A stretch of DNA of 37,001 nt from Nonomuraea solani (GTDB lineage: Bacteria; Actinomycetota; Actinomycetes; Streptosporangiales; Streptosporangiaceae), in contig NZ_FNVT01000048.1 in the NCBI RefSeq assembly GCF_900108335.1, positions 1 to 37,001 of the forward strand, read 5' to 3'. This document shows positions 1-6,989 of the stretch, piece after piece. Below the pieces are notes generated by a model, which did no database searches, was not told the DNA's origin, and worked only from the letters and a program-made list of their open reading frames with translations. The number at the start of each line of letters is the position of its first letter. The first letter of the stretch is position 1. The translations under genes were made by a program, and so were the position numbers.

Positions 1-251
1 GTCAGCTCGGCCTCCAACGCCCGCTCCAGCACCGCTTTGACCAGGTCGCCGAGCATGCTGCCCTCCCCGGTCAGCCGCAGCCCTCCGGCCTCGTCCCGGG
101 ACCGGGCCAGCAGCTCATCCAGCAGCCGATCATCGATCAGCTCCCGGATCGGGCGACGTTCCTGCTGCTCACCGGCCACATCTCCCACCGTAGAGCGCGT
201 CTCACTCAGCGTGTTCGGCATACGGCCGCCGACACCCTCGATTACCGTCAT
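1..251 (-). CDS. IS256-family transposase, N-terminal part (cut by window edge)
   Basis: Reading leftward from the ATG at 249-251 gives an 83-residue open frame that runs off the window. The stretch LTGEGSMLGDLVKAVLERAL followed by EAEL is the typical N-terminus of actinobacterial Mutator/IS256 transposases, which lead into the GEITDHLGY-type region before the DDE core. The catalytic D, D and E lie outside the window, so activity cannot be judged. The region from about 252 to 345 should hold the IS256 end; a sequence with GGGTATCCCTGTAGGTGTGGG on the minus strand (about 316-336) may be part of it. The insertion sits next to the 3' end of the STAND gene, beside an end of a different IS. The family call is confident; integrity is unknown. 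Confidence 0.8.
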   Translation of the reverse strand, partial: MTVIEGVGGRMPNTLSETRSTVGDVAGEQQERRPIRELIDDRLLDELLARSRDEAGGLRLTGEGSMLGDLVKAVLERALEAEL

Positions 252-357
252 GACTCTCCCCCGAAGAAGTGGGCCCCCGCCCACCGATGACTTGCTTCCC
301 AGCAAGATCACTTCCCACACCTACAGGGATACCCCCATTTTCCCGGCAGGCGCACAG

Positions 358-381
358 AGCGCGAAACTGTGTTTTCGAGCG
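358..381 (-). repeat. Solitary end of the 1,200-bp IS (third copy of its right terminus)
   Basis: These 24 bp match 22 of 24 bases of the outer right end of the complete IS at 6376-6399, in the same orientation. The inner part of that element is not present here; IS256-family DNA follows to the left instead. The likely history is that an earlier copy of the DDE IS sat beside the STAND gene and was replaced or interrupted by the IS256 insertion. Confidence 0.6.
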
Positions 382-408
382 CCATGAAGAGACGACTGAC
401 GTTCTATC

Positions 409-2712
409 TCAGCGTGCTCGGGCTGTCCAATAAGCGAGGTTGTGTCGGGTTGATTGAGTGTCGGGATGGTCCGCGCCCATGACGCGCTCTTGAACGGAAA
501 TCAAGTCCGAGAATTGATTGCAAGCGGCGGGCGCATCGCCTACTTCCCCGGTCCAGCGCGCGAGATTGTGCTGAGTCCACAGGGTACTTGGGTGCTCGGC
601 ACCCAAGACGCGCCTGACTACAGGGAGCAGGAGGGTGAACTGGTCTCGCGCGGCCACCGCGTCGCCCGCCTCCCCTGTCCAGAGAGCAAGGTCGTACTGG
701 GTGCACAGCGTATCGGAGGTCTCGGCGCCTAAGACACGCTCGATGATGGGAAGCAAGGCGGCGTACTGGTCGCGGGCGGCGGCAGGGTCCCCCGCATGCC
801 CTGTCCAGCGGGCGAGGTTATGCCGGGTGGCCAGCGTATCCGGGTGCTCGGCGCCACCGACGCGCTCGCGGATGGGTAGCAGGCGGGCGAATTGGTCTCG
901 CGCGGCCACCGCGTCGCCCGCCTCGCCTGTCCAGTCGGCAAAGCTGTGCCTGGTGGCAAGGGTGTCGGGGTGGTCGGCTCCCAGGATGCGTTCGCGGATG
1001 GGGAGCAAAGCGGCGAGTAGGTCTCGAGCGGTGGCCGGGTTGCCGGCTTCACCTACCCAGCGAGCGAGATCGTGCCTGGCGGCCAGGCTATCGGGGTGCT
1101 CGGGGCCCAGGGTGCTGGTGCAGTGGTGCCAGATCAGCCGACAAAGGATTTGGGCGGTGCGGTAGTCACCGTTGGCGCCTAAATACTGGGCGATCTCAGC
1201 GAATGCCGCGGAGCCTGGGGGCAGAGCGGCAAGGGCGTGGGGGAGCAGCTGGCCATAGCGCGGCCAGACTTCTGGTGAGTTGGGTGCATGAGGAAGGGCT
1301 GCCTGTATGAGGGCGGCGGCCGCTGAACGTGCGGCATGCACGCTGGCGTTGGGCCGATTCAGAGTGGTGGCTTGAACCAGGCGGTGTATTGAGAGCAAGC
1401 CGTCGCGGGGACGGCTCACGAGGCTGTAACGGCGTAGGGCTGTCACCGCGGCGTTGACGGCGAGCGCGTCGCCGGGCAGCAGGTTCAAGAGCGCTGAGGC
1501 GTTTCGTGAGGAGTCGGGCTGCTCGGTTAGAGCGTTGTCGCGGGCAGCGAGTAGCAGATGGTAAGGGATCGACTCAGGGGCGTAGCAAGCTAGCAGCTGA
1601 AGCAGAGCGATCGCTTGAGGACTGGTTTCGGCTAGCTGGTCGAAGGCCAGCTGCCAGGTCGAGGTGACTCGTTCGTCGTACCCCCAAGGCTTCCCCGCCG
1701 CCAGCAAGGCGGCTCGATGTTGACGGAGCAAGTCGAGGTAGGTGCTCATGCCGGTGCCGGTGCCGAGTAGGTAGGCGCCCGCCTGCTCCAGTGCCAGCGG
1801 CAGCGCGCCCAGCTCGGCTACGACTCTGGAAGCCGTGATCGCATCGTTCTGACCGCTGCGCTGTTGCAGGAACGTGGTGGCTGACTCGGAATCCAGGGCG
1901 GGCAGTTCCACACCGTAGTGGTGCGGCCAGCTTCCCGAACGAGTGGTGACCAACACATGCCCGGCCCCTGCCGGCGGCAGGAAGTCGCGTAGGGCGTCGG
2001 CGTCGGGGGCGTTGTCGAAGATTAGCAGCCATCGGTCGGAGCGGCTGGCGAGTGCGGCGTGCACCTGGTGGACTGGGTCGGCGGTATCGGCCATTTGCCG
2101 AACGCCGAGCAAGGCGGCTAGGTCGGCGAAGGCGGCCGACAGCGTGGTCGGATCCTCGCTGGGGAACTGCCATACCAATTGGTACTCGTCCAGATGGCGA
2201 TGGCCGTACTCCACCACCAGACTTGTTTTGCCGACCCCGCCCAACCCGTGCACCCCGACCGTATACGGCAACGTCTCGGCCGTTGCCAGGCGCCAATGTA
2301 AATCCGCCAAGATCGCATCGCGGCCGGCCAGCAGCGGCGGACGGGGAGCCAGGCGCATCGGCCGAGAGGACACGCGTGGTGGGGGTGGCGGTTGCGCGCA
2401 TGCGATCTGGTCTACCGATCCGCCGTTGGGGGCGCTGTACGGGTGGGGCGGTGGTGATCGAAGCTGCGCCCACAGAGCCACGCTGGCCACCAATAGGCCT
2501 GCGATGCCGACGAACATGCTGACCACGCTGGCCCGTTTGTCCAGCACATCCTCCACCACAGAAGGCTCCTGGTGAGAGTGGGTGAAGAAGGCGACTATGC
2601 CCACGGCCAGCAACGCCAGCGACACCACCACCGCCGTCCGGGCCACTATGCGTGGCCAACGAAGCCTGCGCTGGCCGTGATCGGACACCTCAGCATCGGA
2701 AGCAATCGTCAC
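409..2712 (-). CDS. Membrane-anchored NB-ARC/TPR STAND ATPase
   Basis: This 767-aa protein has two predicted membrane helices near the N-terminus (about 27-43 and 63-83), a proline-rich linker, then an NB-ARC NTPase: Walker A GVHGLGGVGKTS (lysine about 162), Walker B WLLIFD (about 228-233) and the GLPL-type motif LGALPLALEQAG (about 301-312). From about 520 to the end it is built of 42-residue repeats with the core LGAEHPDTLATRHNLARWTG, the tetratricopeptide form common in actinobacterial STAND proteins. Such proteins are signal-sensing switches, many involved in phage defence; here the sensor would be the repeats and the machine would be tethered to the membrane. No separate effector domain is seen. 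The start is a GTG at 2712 with no strong ribosome site, so it may be slightly wrong. The gene stands alone and its stop lies 28 bp from an IS end. Confidence 0.85.
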   Translation of the reverse strand: MTIASDAEVSDHGQRRLRWPRIVARTAVVVSLALLAVGIVAFFTHSHQEPSVVEDVLDKRASVVSMFVGIAGLLVASVALWAQLRSPPPHPYSAPNGGSVDQIACAQPPPPPRVSSRPMRLAPRPPLLAGRDAILADLHWRLATAETLPYTVGVHGLGGVGKTSLVVEYGHRHLDEYQLVWQFPSEDPTTLSAAFADLAALLGVRQMADTADPVHQVHAALASRSDRWLLIFDNAPDADALRDFLPPAGAGHVLVTTRSGSWPHHYGVELPALDSESATTFLQQRSGQNDAITASRVVAELGALPLALEQAGAYLLGTGTGMSTYLDLLRQHRAALLAAGKPWGYDERVTSTWQLAFDQLAETSPQAIALLQLLACYAPESIPYHLLLAARDNALTEQPDSSRNASALLNLLPGDALAVNAAVTALRRYSLVSRPRDGLLSIHRLVQATTLNRPNASVHAARSAAAALIQAALPHAPNSPEVWPRYGQLLPHALAALPPGSAAFAEIAQYLGANGDYRTAQILCRLIWHHCTSTLGPEHPDSLAARHDLARWVGEAGNPATARDLLAALLPIRERILGADHPDTLATRHSFADWTGEAGDAVAARDQFARLLPIRERVGGAEHPDTLATRHNLARWTGHAGDPAAARDQYAALLPIIERVLGAETSDTLCTQYDLALWTGEAGDAVAARDQFTLLLPVVRRVLGAEHPSTLWTQHNLARWTGEVGDAPAACNQFSDLISVQERVMGADHPDTQSTRHNLAYWTARAR

Positions 2713-2879
2713 TCTGCCATAGATACCCCATCAGCGCGGTAGGAAAATGAGCCTCGCAACCTGTGGGTGCCGAAACCGTGTCGCCTCATGCAACCCACGA
2801 CAGTGATGATGCACGGATCTGGTTCCACGATTACGGCGATGACGGCATGGCACTACACGACGCCGAGCGGCGGAGGGAA

Positions 2880-3092
2880 CGTGGGGGATGGGCGGCGAAG
2901 TCGAAGCTGGAGCCGTTTGGCGCGGGGGAAGCCGGCGGCCCTGATGTGCCGCCCCGAGCGGCAGCGTTGCCGGTCCTCGCATTCGGTCATCAGTAGCTCG
3001 GACAGGAACCCGCGATAGGTGAGCTGCTCGCGTTCGGCGGCGTCGGCGGTGGCGATGAACTGGCCGCAGACCCGCCCGGTGGGTGTGAGCTG
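2880..3092 (-). pseudogene. Decayed istB-like (IS21) N-terminal fragment
   Basis: On the minus strand the residues EREQLTYRGFLSELLMTECE, then DR and IRAAGFPRAKRL, match the N-terminal helical region of IS21 IstB ATPases (typically EQLTYLGFLAELLMAECDDR, then IR.A.FPR.K). Near 2910 the expected FDFAAHP continuation is found only after a frameshift, and the P-loop region is missing. The piece is a relic of a second IS21-type element, distinct in sequence from the complete istB at 3743-4567. Confidence 0.6.
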
Positions 3093-3138
3093 AAAATCGA
3101 CCTGTCCGTCTGCGAGTGGTGGGAGGCAAACTGAAGAG

Positions 3139-3657
3139 ATGGACGCAGCGGAGCGCTCACTGGCGAGCATCGAACTTGACGACCTGGTCCGTCTCGCGCA
3201 GCTGGCGGCGAGGGAAGAAGTAGCGCTCTTCAACCGCCGTCCAGCCGGAGCGGGACGCTATCGCGCGCTTCTGCTGTGTCGGGCGTTGTGTCAAGGTGCA
3301 GCGCTTCATTTCATCGACCGCAGGACCGGCGTCAAGGATTTCGACGTCTGGTCGTTCTACGCTGCGCACCAGGCAGGGCCATTCCCCTACCGCTGGCGCG
3401 GCACCGTCGATTTTGGGCCCTCGAGATTTGGCAGGTACCCGCGTGATCCCGTCTCCTTCGCTGGGCGGCGTGTCGATCTCCTGGGGCGCTCCATTGACCT
3501 ACCGCTCACGGTCGACGCGGCCATTGCCGTACGCACGTACCTGACGTCTAGCACCACAAAGAGCGCCAAGCTTCTAGCCGCCAAGGCAGGGGTCCTTCTC
3601 CATCCAGCTGATCGGCTCGGCGAGATCGTTTGGCCGGTCGACCCGACGTCGAGATAG
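3139..3657 (+). CDS. Uncharacterised 172-aa protein
   Basis: A complete plus-strand gene starting at ATG 3139; GGGAGG lies about 12 bases upstream. Recognisable blocks are CQGAALHFIDRRTGVKDFDV, WSFYA and FGRYPRD...AGRRVDLLGRSI, ending LGEIVWPVD. I know similar small cytoplasmic proteins from many bacteria in which the DFDVWSFYA and GRRVDL blocks are conserved, but I cannot name a function. The acidic pair followed by VDLLGRS recalls nucleotidyltransferase-type folds, but that is a weak guess. It lies between two IS21 relics, so it may be passenger DNA of an old composite element or a survivor of the host region. No signal peptide or membrane segment is visible. Confidence 0.65.
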   Translation: MDAAERSLASIELDDLVRLAQLAAREEVALFNRRPAGAGRYRALLLCRALCQGAALHFIDRRTGVKDFDVWSFYAAHQAGPFPYRWRGTVDFGPSRFGRYPRDPVSFAGRRVDLLGRSIDLPLTVDAAIAVRTYLTSSTTKSAKLLAAKAGVLLHPADRLGEIVWPVDPTSR

Positions 3658-3742
3658 GGACACCACCAGAATGCTGTCAACGACGGCCCAATCCTGACCC
3701 CTTGGCGACATGTGAATCTTGACCCCCTGATGTCTTTGTTGA

Positions 3743-4567
3743 CTACTGTTCGTGCTCGGGTTGGGCCGGTGGAACCCGGCCCAGATCGCGGTTCTTCAGC
3801 CGGTAGCTGTCTCCCTTCAGTGAGATCACTTCGGCATGGTGGACGAGGCGGTCGATCATGGCGGCGGCGACCACGTCGTCGCCGAACACCTCGCCCCAGC
3901 GGCCGAATGGCTTGTTGCTGGTGACGATCAAGCTGGCGCGTTCGTAGCGGCTGGAGACCAGCTGGAAGAACAGGTTGGCGGCCTCGGGCTCGAATGGGAT
4001 GTAGCCGACCTCGTCCACGATCAGGACCGGGATGCGGGCCAGTTTGACCAGCTCGTCTTGGAGTTTGCCGGCGGCGTGGGCGTCGGCCAGGCGGGCCACC
4101 CATTGGGCTGCGGTGGCGAAGGCGACTCGGTGGCCGGCCTGGCAGGCGCGGATCCCGAGGCCGATGGACAGGTGCGTCTTGCCGGTGCCGGGCGGGCCGA
4201 GGAAGACCACATTCTCCTTGGCGGTGACGAAGTCCAGGGTGCCCAGGTGGGCGATGGCCTCGCGTTTGAGGGAGCGTTGGTGGTCGTAGTCGAAGTCCTC
4301 CAGGGCCTTGCGGGCCGGGAGGCGGGCGGCGCGGATGCGGGCCTCGCCGCCGTGGGAGTCGCGGGCGGCGACCTCGCGTTGCAGGCAGGCGGCCAGGAAC
4401 TCCTCGAAGCTCCAGGCTTCGGCGCGGGCCCGCTCGGCCAGCCGTTCGACGGCGGTGGCCAGCGACGGCGCCTTCAGCGCGCGGGTCAGGTAGGCCAGCT
4501 CGGCGGCGATGTTGCGCCCGCTGGAGGCCGCCGATGTCGCGGCGGTGGTGCTGGTCCGGGCCGCCAT
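3743..4567 (-). CDS. istB: IS21-family helper ATPase IstB
   Basis: The 274-aa protein has the family's helical N-terminus, then EDFDYDHQRSLKREAIAHL, Walker A GPPGTGKTHLSIGLG, Walker B VLIVDEVGYIPF, and the sensor segment IVTSNKPFGRWGEVFGDD. IstB is the AAA+ target-selection protein that works with the IstA transposase. The start is the ATG at 4567, which overlaps the istA stop by one base (TGATG), the coupling usual for IS21. The length matches an intact member. Because istA is truncated, this copy has no functional partner in this window. Confidence 0.92.
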   Translation of the reverse strand: MAARTSTTAATSAASSGRNIAAELAYLTRALKAPSLATAVERLAERARAEAWSFEEFLAACLQREVAARDSHGGEARIRAARLPARKALEDFDYDHQRSLKREAIAHLGTLDFVTAKENVVFLGPPGTGKTHLSIGLGIRACQAGHRVAFATAAQWVARLADAHAAGKLQDELVKLARIPVLIVDEVGYIPFEPEAANLFFQLVSSRYERASLIVTSNKPFGRWGEVFGDDVVAAAMIDRLVHHAEVISLKGDSYRLKNRDLGRVPPAQPEHEQ

Positions 4568-5199
4568 CACGCCACCGTCTCGATGCCCAGCAGGGCGTCG
4601 TAGTCGCTGAGCCGGCGTTGTTCCACCTCGGGGTCCACCGGCGCGGCCACGGTCTGCAGCCGGGTGGCGCGCATCGCCGCGGCGGCGCTCGCGTGGGCGG
4701 GGTCGGTGAGGGTCTGGTGGATGTCCCAGCAGCGTTCGTGCCGGGCCACCGGCTGCCCGGCGCAGGTCACGTTGATGTGTTCCAGATCGGCGACGACCTC
4801 GACCAGGCGGCCGATCGCCGAGGGGTGGACGGAGTAGTCGTTGGAGGCGATGCGCACGTAGTGGTCGCGAGCCAGCCGGGTCGCGGTGCGCCAGCCGACC
4901 AGCGGCGGCACCGGTGGCAGGGCGACCATCGCGGCCCGGCCGGCGGCGATGCGGTCGGCCGGGCGGCAGTCGAGGCGGCGGTGATGGCGCTGGTCGGCCC
5001 GCGGCAGCCAGTCGCCCCGTTGGGCGTTGAAGTCGCCGGGACCGGTGAAGTCGCGGCCGGGCAGAAACGAGGTCTCCAGATAGCCGTTGGCCCGCTCGAC
5101 CAGCCCCTTGGCCTCCGGATCGCCCGGCCGGCACTGCAGGATCCGGACACCGAGCGTGCCGCGGAAGGCTTCGGCGTCGCGGGTGAGCTGCGGGTGTGC
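4567..5199 (-). pseudogene. istA: IS21-family transposase IstA, C-terminal 210 residues only
   Basis: An uninterrupted minus-strand frame runs from 5199 to the TGA at 4567-4569. It contains the end of the integrase core (DAEAFRGTLGVRILQCRPGD, PEAKGLVERANGYLETSFLP) and the C-terminal region PRADQRHHRRLDCRPADRI through DHYVRIASNDYSVHPSAIGR. The N-terminal helix-turn-helix and the first catalytic aspartates are missing because the neighbouring IS begins at 5200. The product would be inactive. Confidence 0.85.
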
Positions 5200-5240
5200 C
5201 GCTCGAATATTGGGTTACGTGGCTTGAGCTGCGGTTATGC
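5200..5240 (+). repeat. Left terminal inverted repeat of the 1,200-bp IS
   Basis: It starts CGCTCGAATATTGGGTTACG and ends GCGGTTATGC. It pairs with the right repeat over 41 positions and overlaps the last codons of the transposase gene. Confidence 0.75.
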
Positions 5241-6362
5241 GGCGTTGTGGTATTCGTTGATCATGCCTGTGACGACGGGTTTTCGGTGGATGGATCGTAG
5301 GTCGTTGAGGTCGGTCACGTCGCAGGCAGGCTGCGTGGCGATGTCCGGGGGACGTTGTTTCCGGGACTGGTGTGGACGGTGCCCGTTGTAGTGGATCAGG
5401 TACTCGCGGAGCACGAAGGTCAGGTGGCGTTCGTTGAGGATCAGGATCCGGTCCAGGAGCTCGCGGCGCAGGGTGCCGATGAAGCGCTCGCAGATGGCGT
5501 TCATCCTCGGTGTCCGCGGCAGCGTGGTGATGACCCGCAGTCCTTCACTTGTGAAGACCGCGTTGACGGCGGCGGTGAAGAGCGGATCGCGATCGTGGAT
5601 CAAGAACCGCAGCTCAGCAATGCGATCGCCCAGGTCTATCGCCAGGTTGCGGGCTTGCTGCACCGTCCATGCCCCGGTCGGGTGCGCGGTCACTCCAGCC
5701 AGGTGCAGCCGCCGGGTGCCGTGCTCGATGAAGATCAGCACATATAGCCGTTTGAGTATTATCGTTTCGACCACCAGGAAGTCGCAGGCGATGATCGCGT
5801 GGGCTTGGGCGGTCAGGAACTGCTGCCAGGTCGGCCCGGCCCGGCGGGGCGCCGGATCGATGCCGGCGGCGTGCAGGATCTCCCACACCGTGGAGGCCGC
5901 TATCGGGTAGCCCAGGCGCGCCAGCTCACCTTGGATTCTCCGGTGTCTCCAGGTCGGGTTCTGCTGCGCCATTCGCACGATCAGTGCCTTGACCGGTCGG
6001 CGAGTGCAAGGGCGTCCCGGGTGTCGTCTGTCGGTGAAGGTCCACTTACGCCTCACAAGAGTGCGATGCCAGCGTGAGATCGTCGCCGGGGTGACCGGGA
6101 ACACCTCCGCCCACCGGCAGCGGCGGATCAACCGCGACAACGCCGCGAGCCAGAGCCGGTCGACATGATCCCACTGCGGTCGACTCCCGAACTGACGGCG
6201 GAGCACGTGGTTCTCATGACGAAGCACCAGCAGCTCGACATCCTTGGACAGATCAGAGCGGATCAGCACGGTCAGCAGGCCGAACAAGCCCCTCACCAAC
6301 CGGTAAGCCAACGCCAACAACACTTCAATATGGTCGCAGCCACCGCCCTGATCATGCAGCAA
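5235..6362 (-). CDS. DDE (integrase-core, rve) transposase of the 1,200-bp IS
   Basis: About 375 aa. The N-terminal part has the SDLSKDVELLVLRHENHVLR segment and the helix-turn-helix FPVTPATISRWHRTLV, followed by HPGRPCTRRPVKALIVRMA. The catalytic triad is readable as D in ACDFLVVET, D in IHDRDPLF and E in NAICERFIGTLRREL, the D-D-E arrangement of IS3/IS481-type transposases encoded by a single frame. The frame's first start is a TTG at 6360-6362, inside the terminal repeat; a GTG at 6321-6323 is the other option and neither has a convincing ribosome site. The gene appears intact. A remnant of a second copy lies at 6690-6884. Confidence 0.85.
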   Translation of the reverse strand: MLHDQGGGCDHIEVLLALAYRLVRGLFGLLTVLIRSDLSKDVELLVLRHENHVLRRQFGSRPQWDHVDRLWLAALSRLIRRCRWAEVFPVTPATISRWHRTLVRRKWTFTDRRHPGRPCTRRPVKALIVRMAQQNPTWRHRRIQGELARLGYPIAASTVWEILHAAGIDPAPRRAGPTWQQFLTAQAHAIIACDFLVVETIILKRLYVLIFIEHGTRRLHLAGVTAHPTGAWTVQQARNLAIDLGDRIAELRFLIHDRDPLFTAAVNAVFTSEGLRVITTLPRTPRMNAICERFIGTLRRELLDRILILNERHLTFVLREYLIHYNGHRPHQSRKQRPPDIATQPACDVTDLNDLRSIHRKPVVTGMINEYHNAA

Positions 6363-6399
6363 AACCCCAGCTCACAGCGCGAAACCGTATTTTCGAGCG
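6359..6399 (-). repeat. Right terminal inverted repeat of the 1,200-bp IS
   Basis: On the minus strand it reads CGCTCGAAAATACGGTTTCG onward to GGGGTTTTGC. Related ends occur at 358-381 and at about 6843-6884. Confidence 0.75.
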
Positions 6400-6400
6400 G

Positions 6401-6643
6401 GACAAGGCGTATCAGGGTGCCGAAGGCCCGGTCCGCACCCCGTATAAGGGCAAGAACAAGCCCGCCTCGCAGAAGCAGGCCAACCGCTCCCACGCCCGTC
6501 TTCGCGGCCCCGGCGAACGCGCAAACGCCCAGCTGAAGAGCTGGAGAATCCTCCGCAAGCTACGCTGCAGCCCGAGCAAGGCCGGCCATTTGTGCAAGGC
6601 CATCGCCGTCCTTCAAAACCACCGCATTGCCCAGGCGGCCTGA
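6401..6643 (+). pseudogene. IS5-type transposase, C-terminal 80 residues
   Basis: An open frame with no start begins exactly at the outer edge of the upstream IS and ends at TGA 6641-6643. It reads DKAYQGAEGPVRTPYKGKNK, then RLRGPGERANAQLKSWRILR and KAIAVLQNHRIAQAA, the C-terminal signature of actinobacterial IS5-family (DDE_4-like) transposases, including the E of the DDE triad in GPGERANAQLK. The rest of the gene is missing, so this is a relic. Confidence 0.8.
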
Positions 6644-6689
6644 GGATGAAAAAGGTTCACTGTGTCCACACTTCGGGGCGAGCCCCCCA

Positions 6690-6884
6690 CCTGGTTCTCG
6701 TGACAGAGCACCAGCAGCTCAACGTCCTTGGACAGATCCGAGCAGACCCGCACGGTCAGCAGGCCGAACAAGCCCTTCACCAACCGGTAGACAAGCGACA
6801 ACAGCACCCCGCAATAGTCGCAGCCGCCGTCTTGATCGCGCCGCAAAACCCCAGCTCACAGTGCGAAACTGCATTTTTGACCGA
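6690..6884 (-). pseudogene. 5' remnant of a second copy of the 1,200-bp IS
   Basis: On the minus strand the terminal repeat (about 6843-6884) is followed by a frame with GGCDYCGVLLSLVYRLVKGL and SDLSKDVELLVLCHENQV. This closely matches the N-terminus of the intact transposase at 5235-6362. Homology stops near 6690, next to the end of the IS5-type fragment. Confidence 0.75.
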
Positions 6885-6989
6885 GACACCCTACGCGACC
6901 CCTCGCCCACGCATGAACGGCGAAGCCGCCTGACCTGGCGATCAAGGTGACTGGCAATCAACCACAAACTTCACTCTTCGGACGCCCTC

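Larger units (their letters stand above)
3690..5199 (-). mobile_element. IS21-family element, 5'-truncated by the adjacent IS
   Basis: The block contains an intact istB and the 3' part of istA in the usual overlapping order. The left limit is set roughly where repeated TGACCCC motifs occur (about 3696 and 3722), as expected of IS21 termini. The right side is cut exactly at 5200, where the inverted repeat of the next IS starts, so the element cannot move by itself. Confidence 0.75.
5200..6399 (-). mobile_element. Complete 1,200-bp insertion sequence with 41-bp imperfect terminal inverted repeats
   Basis: The left end (5200-5240) and the reverse complement of the right end (6359-6399) both start CGCTCGAA and match at about 31 of 41 positions, including a shared TGAGCTG near position 26-32. 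They enclose one transposase gene on the minus strand. The flanks do not show a target-site duplication: the left flank is IS21 istA and the right flank is an IS5-type fragment, which suggests deletion or recombination after insertion. Confidence 0.8.

Noticed and set aside
409..1100. CRISPR array or other DNA-level repeat locus
   Set aside because: The periodic similarity is 126 nt and in frame with the tetratricopeptide repeats of the STAND protein; no short direct repeats with unique spacers were found anywhere in the window.
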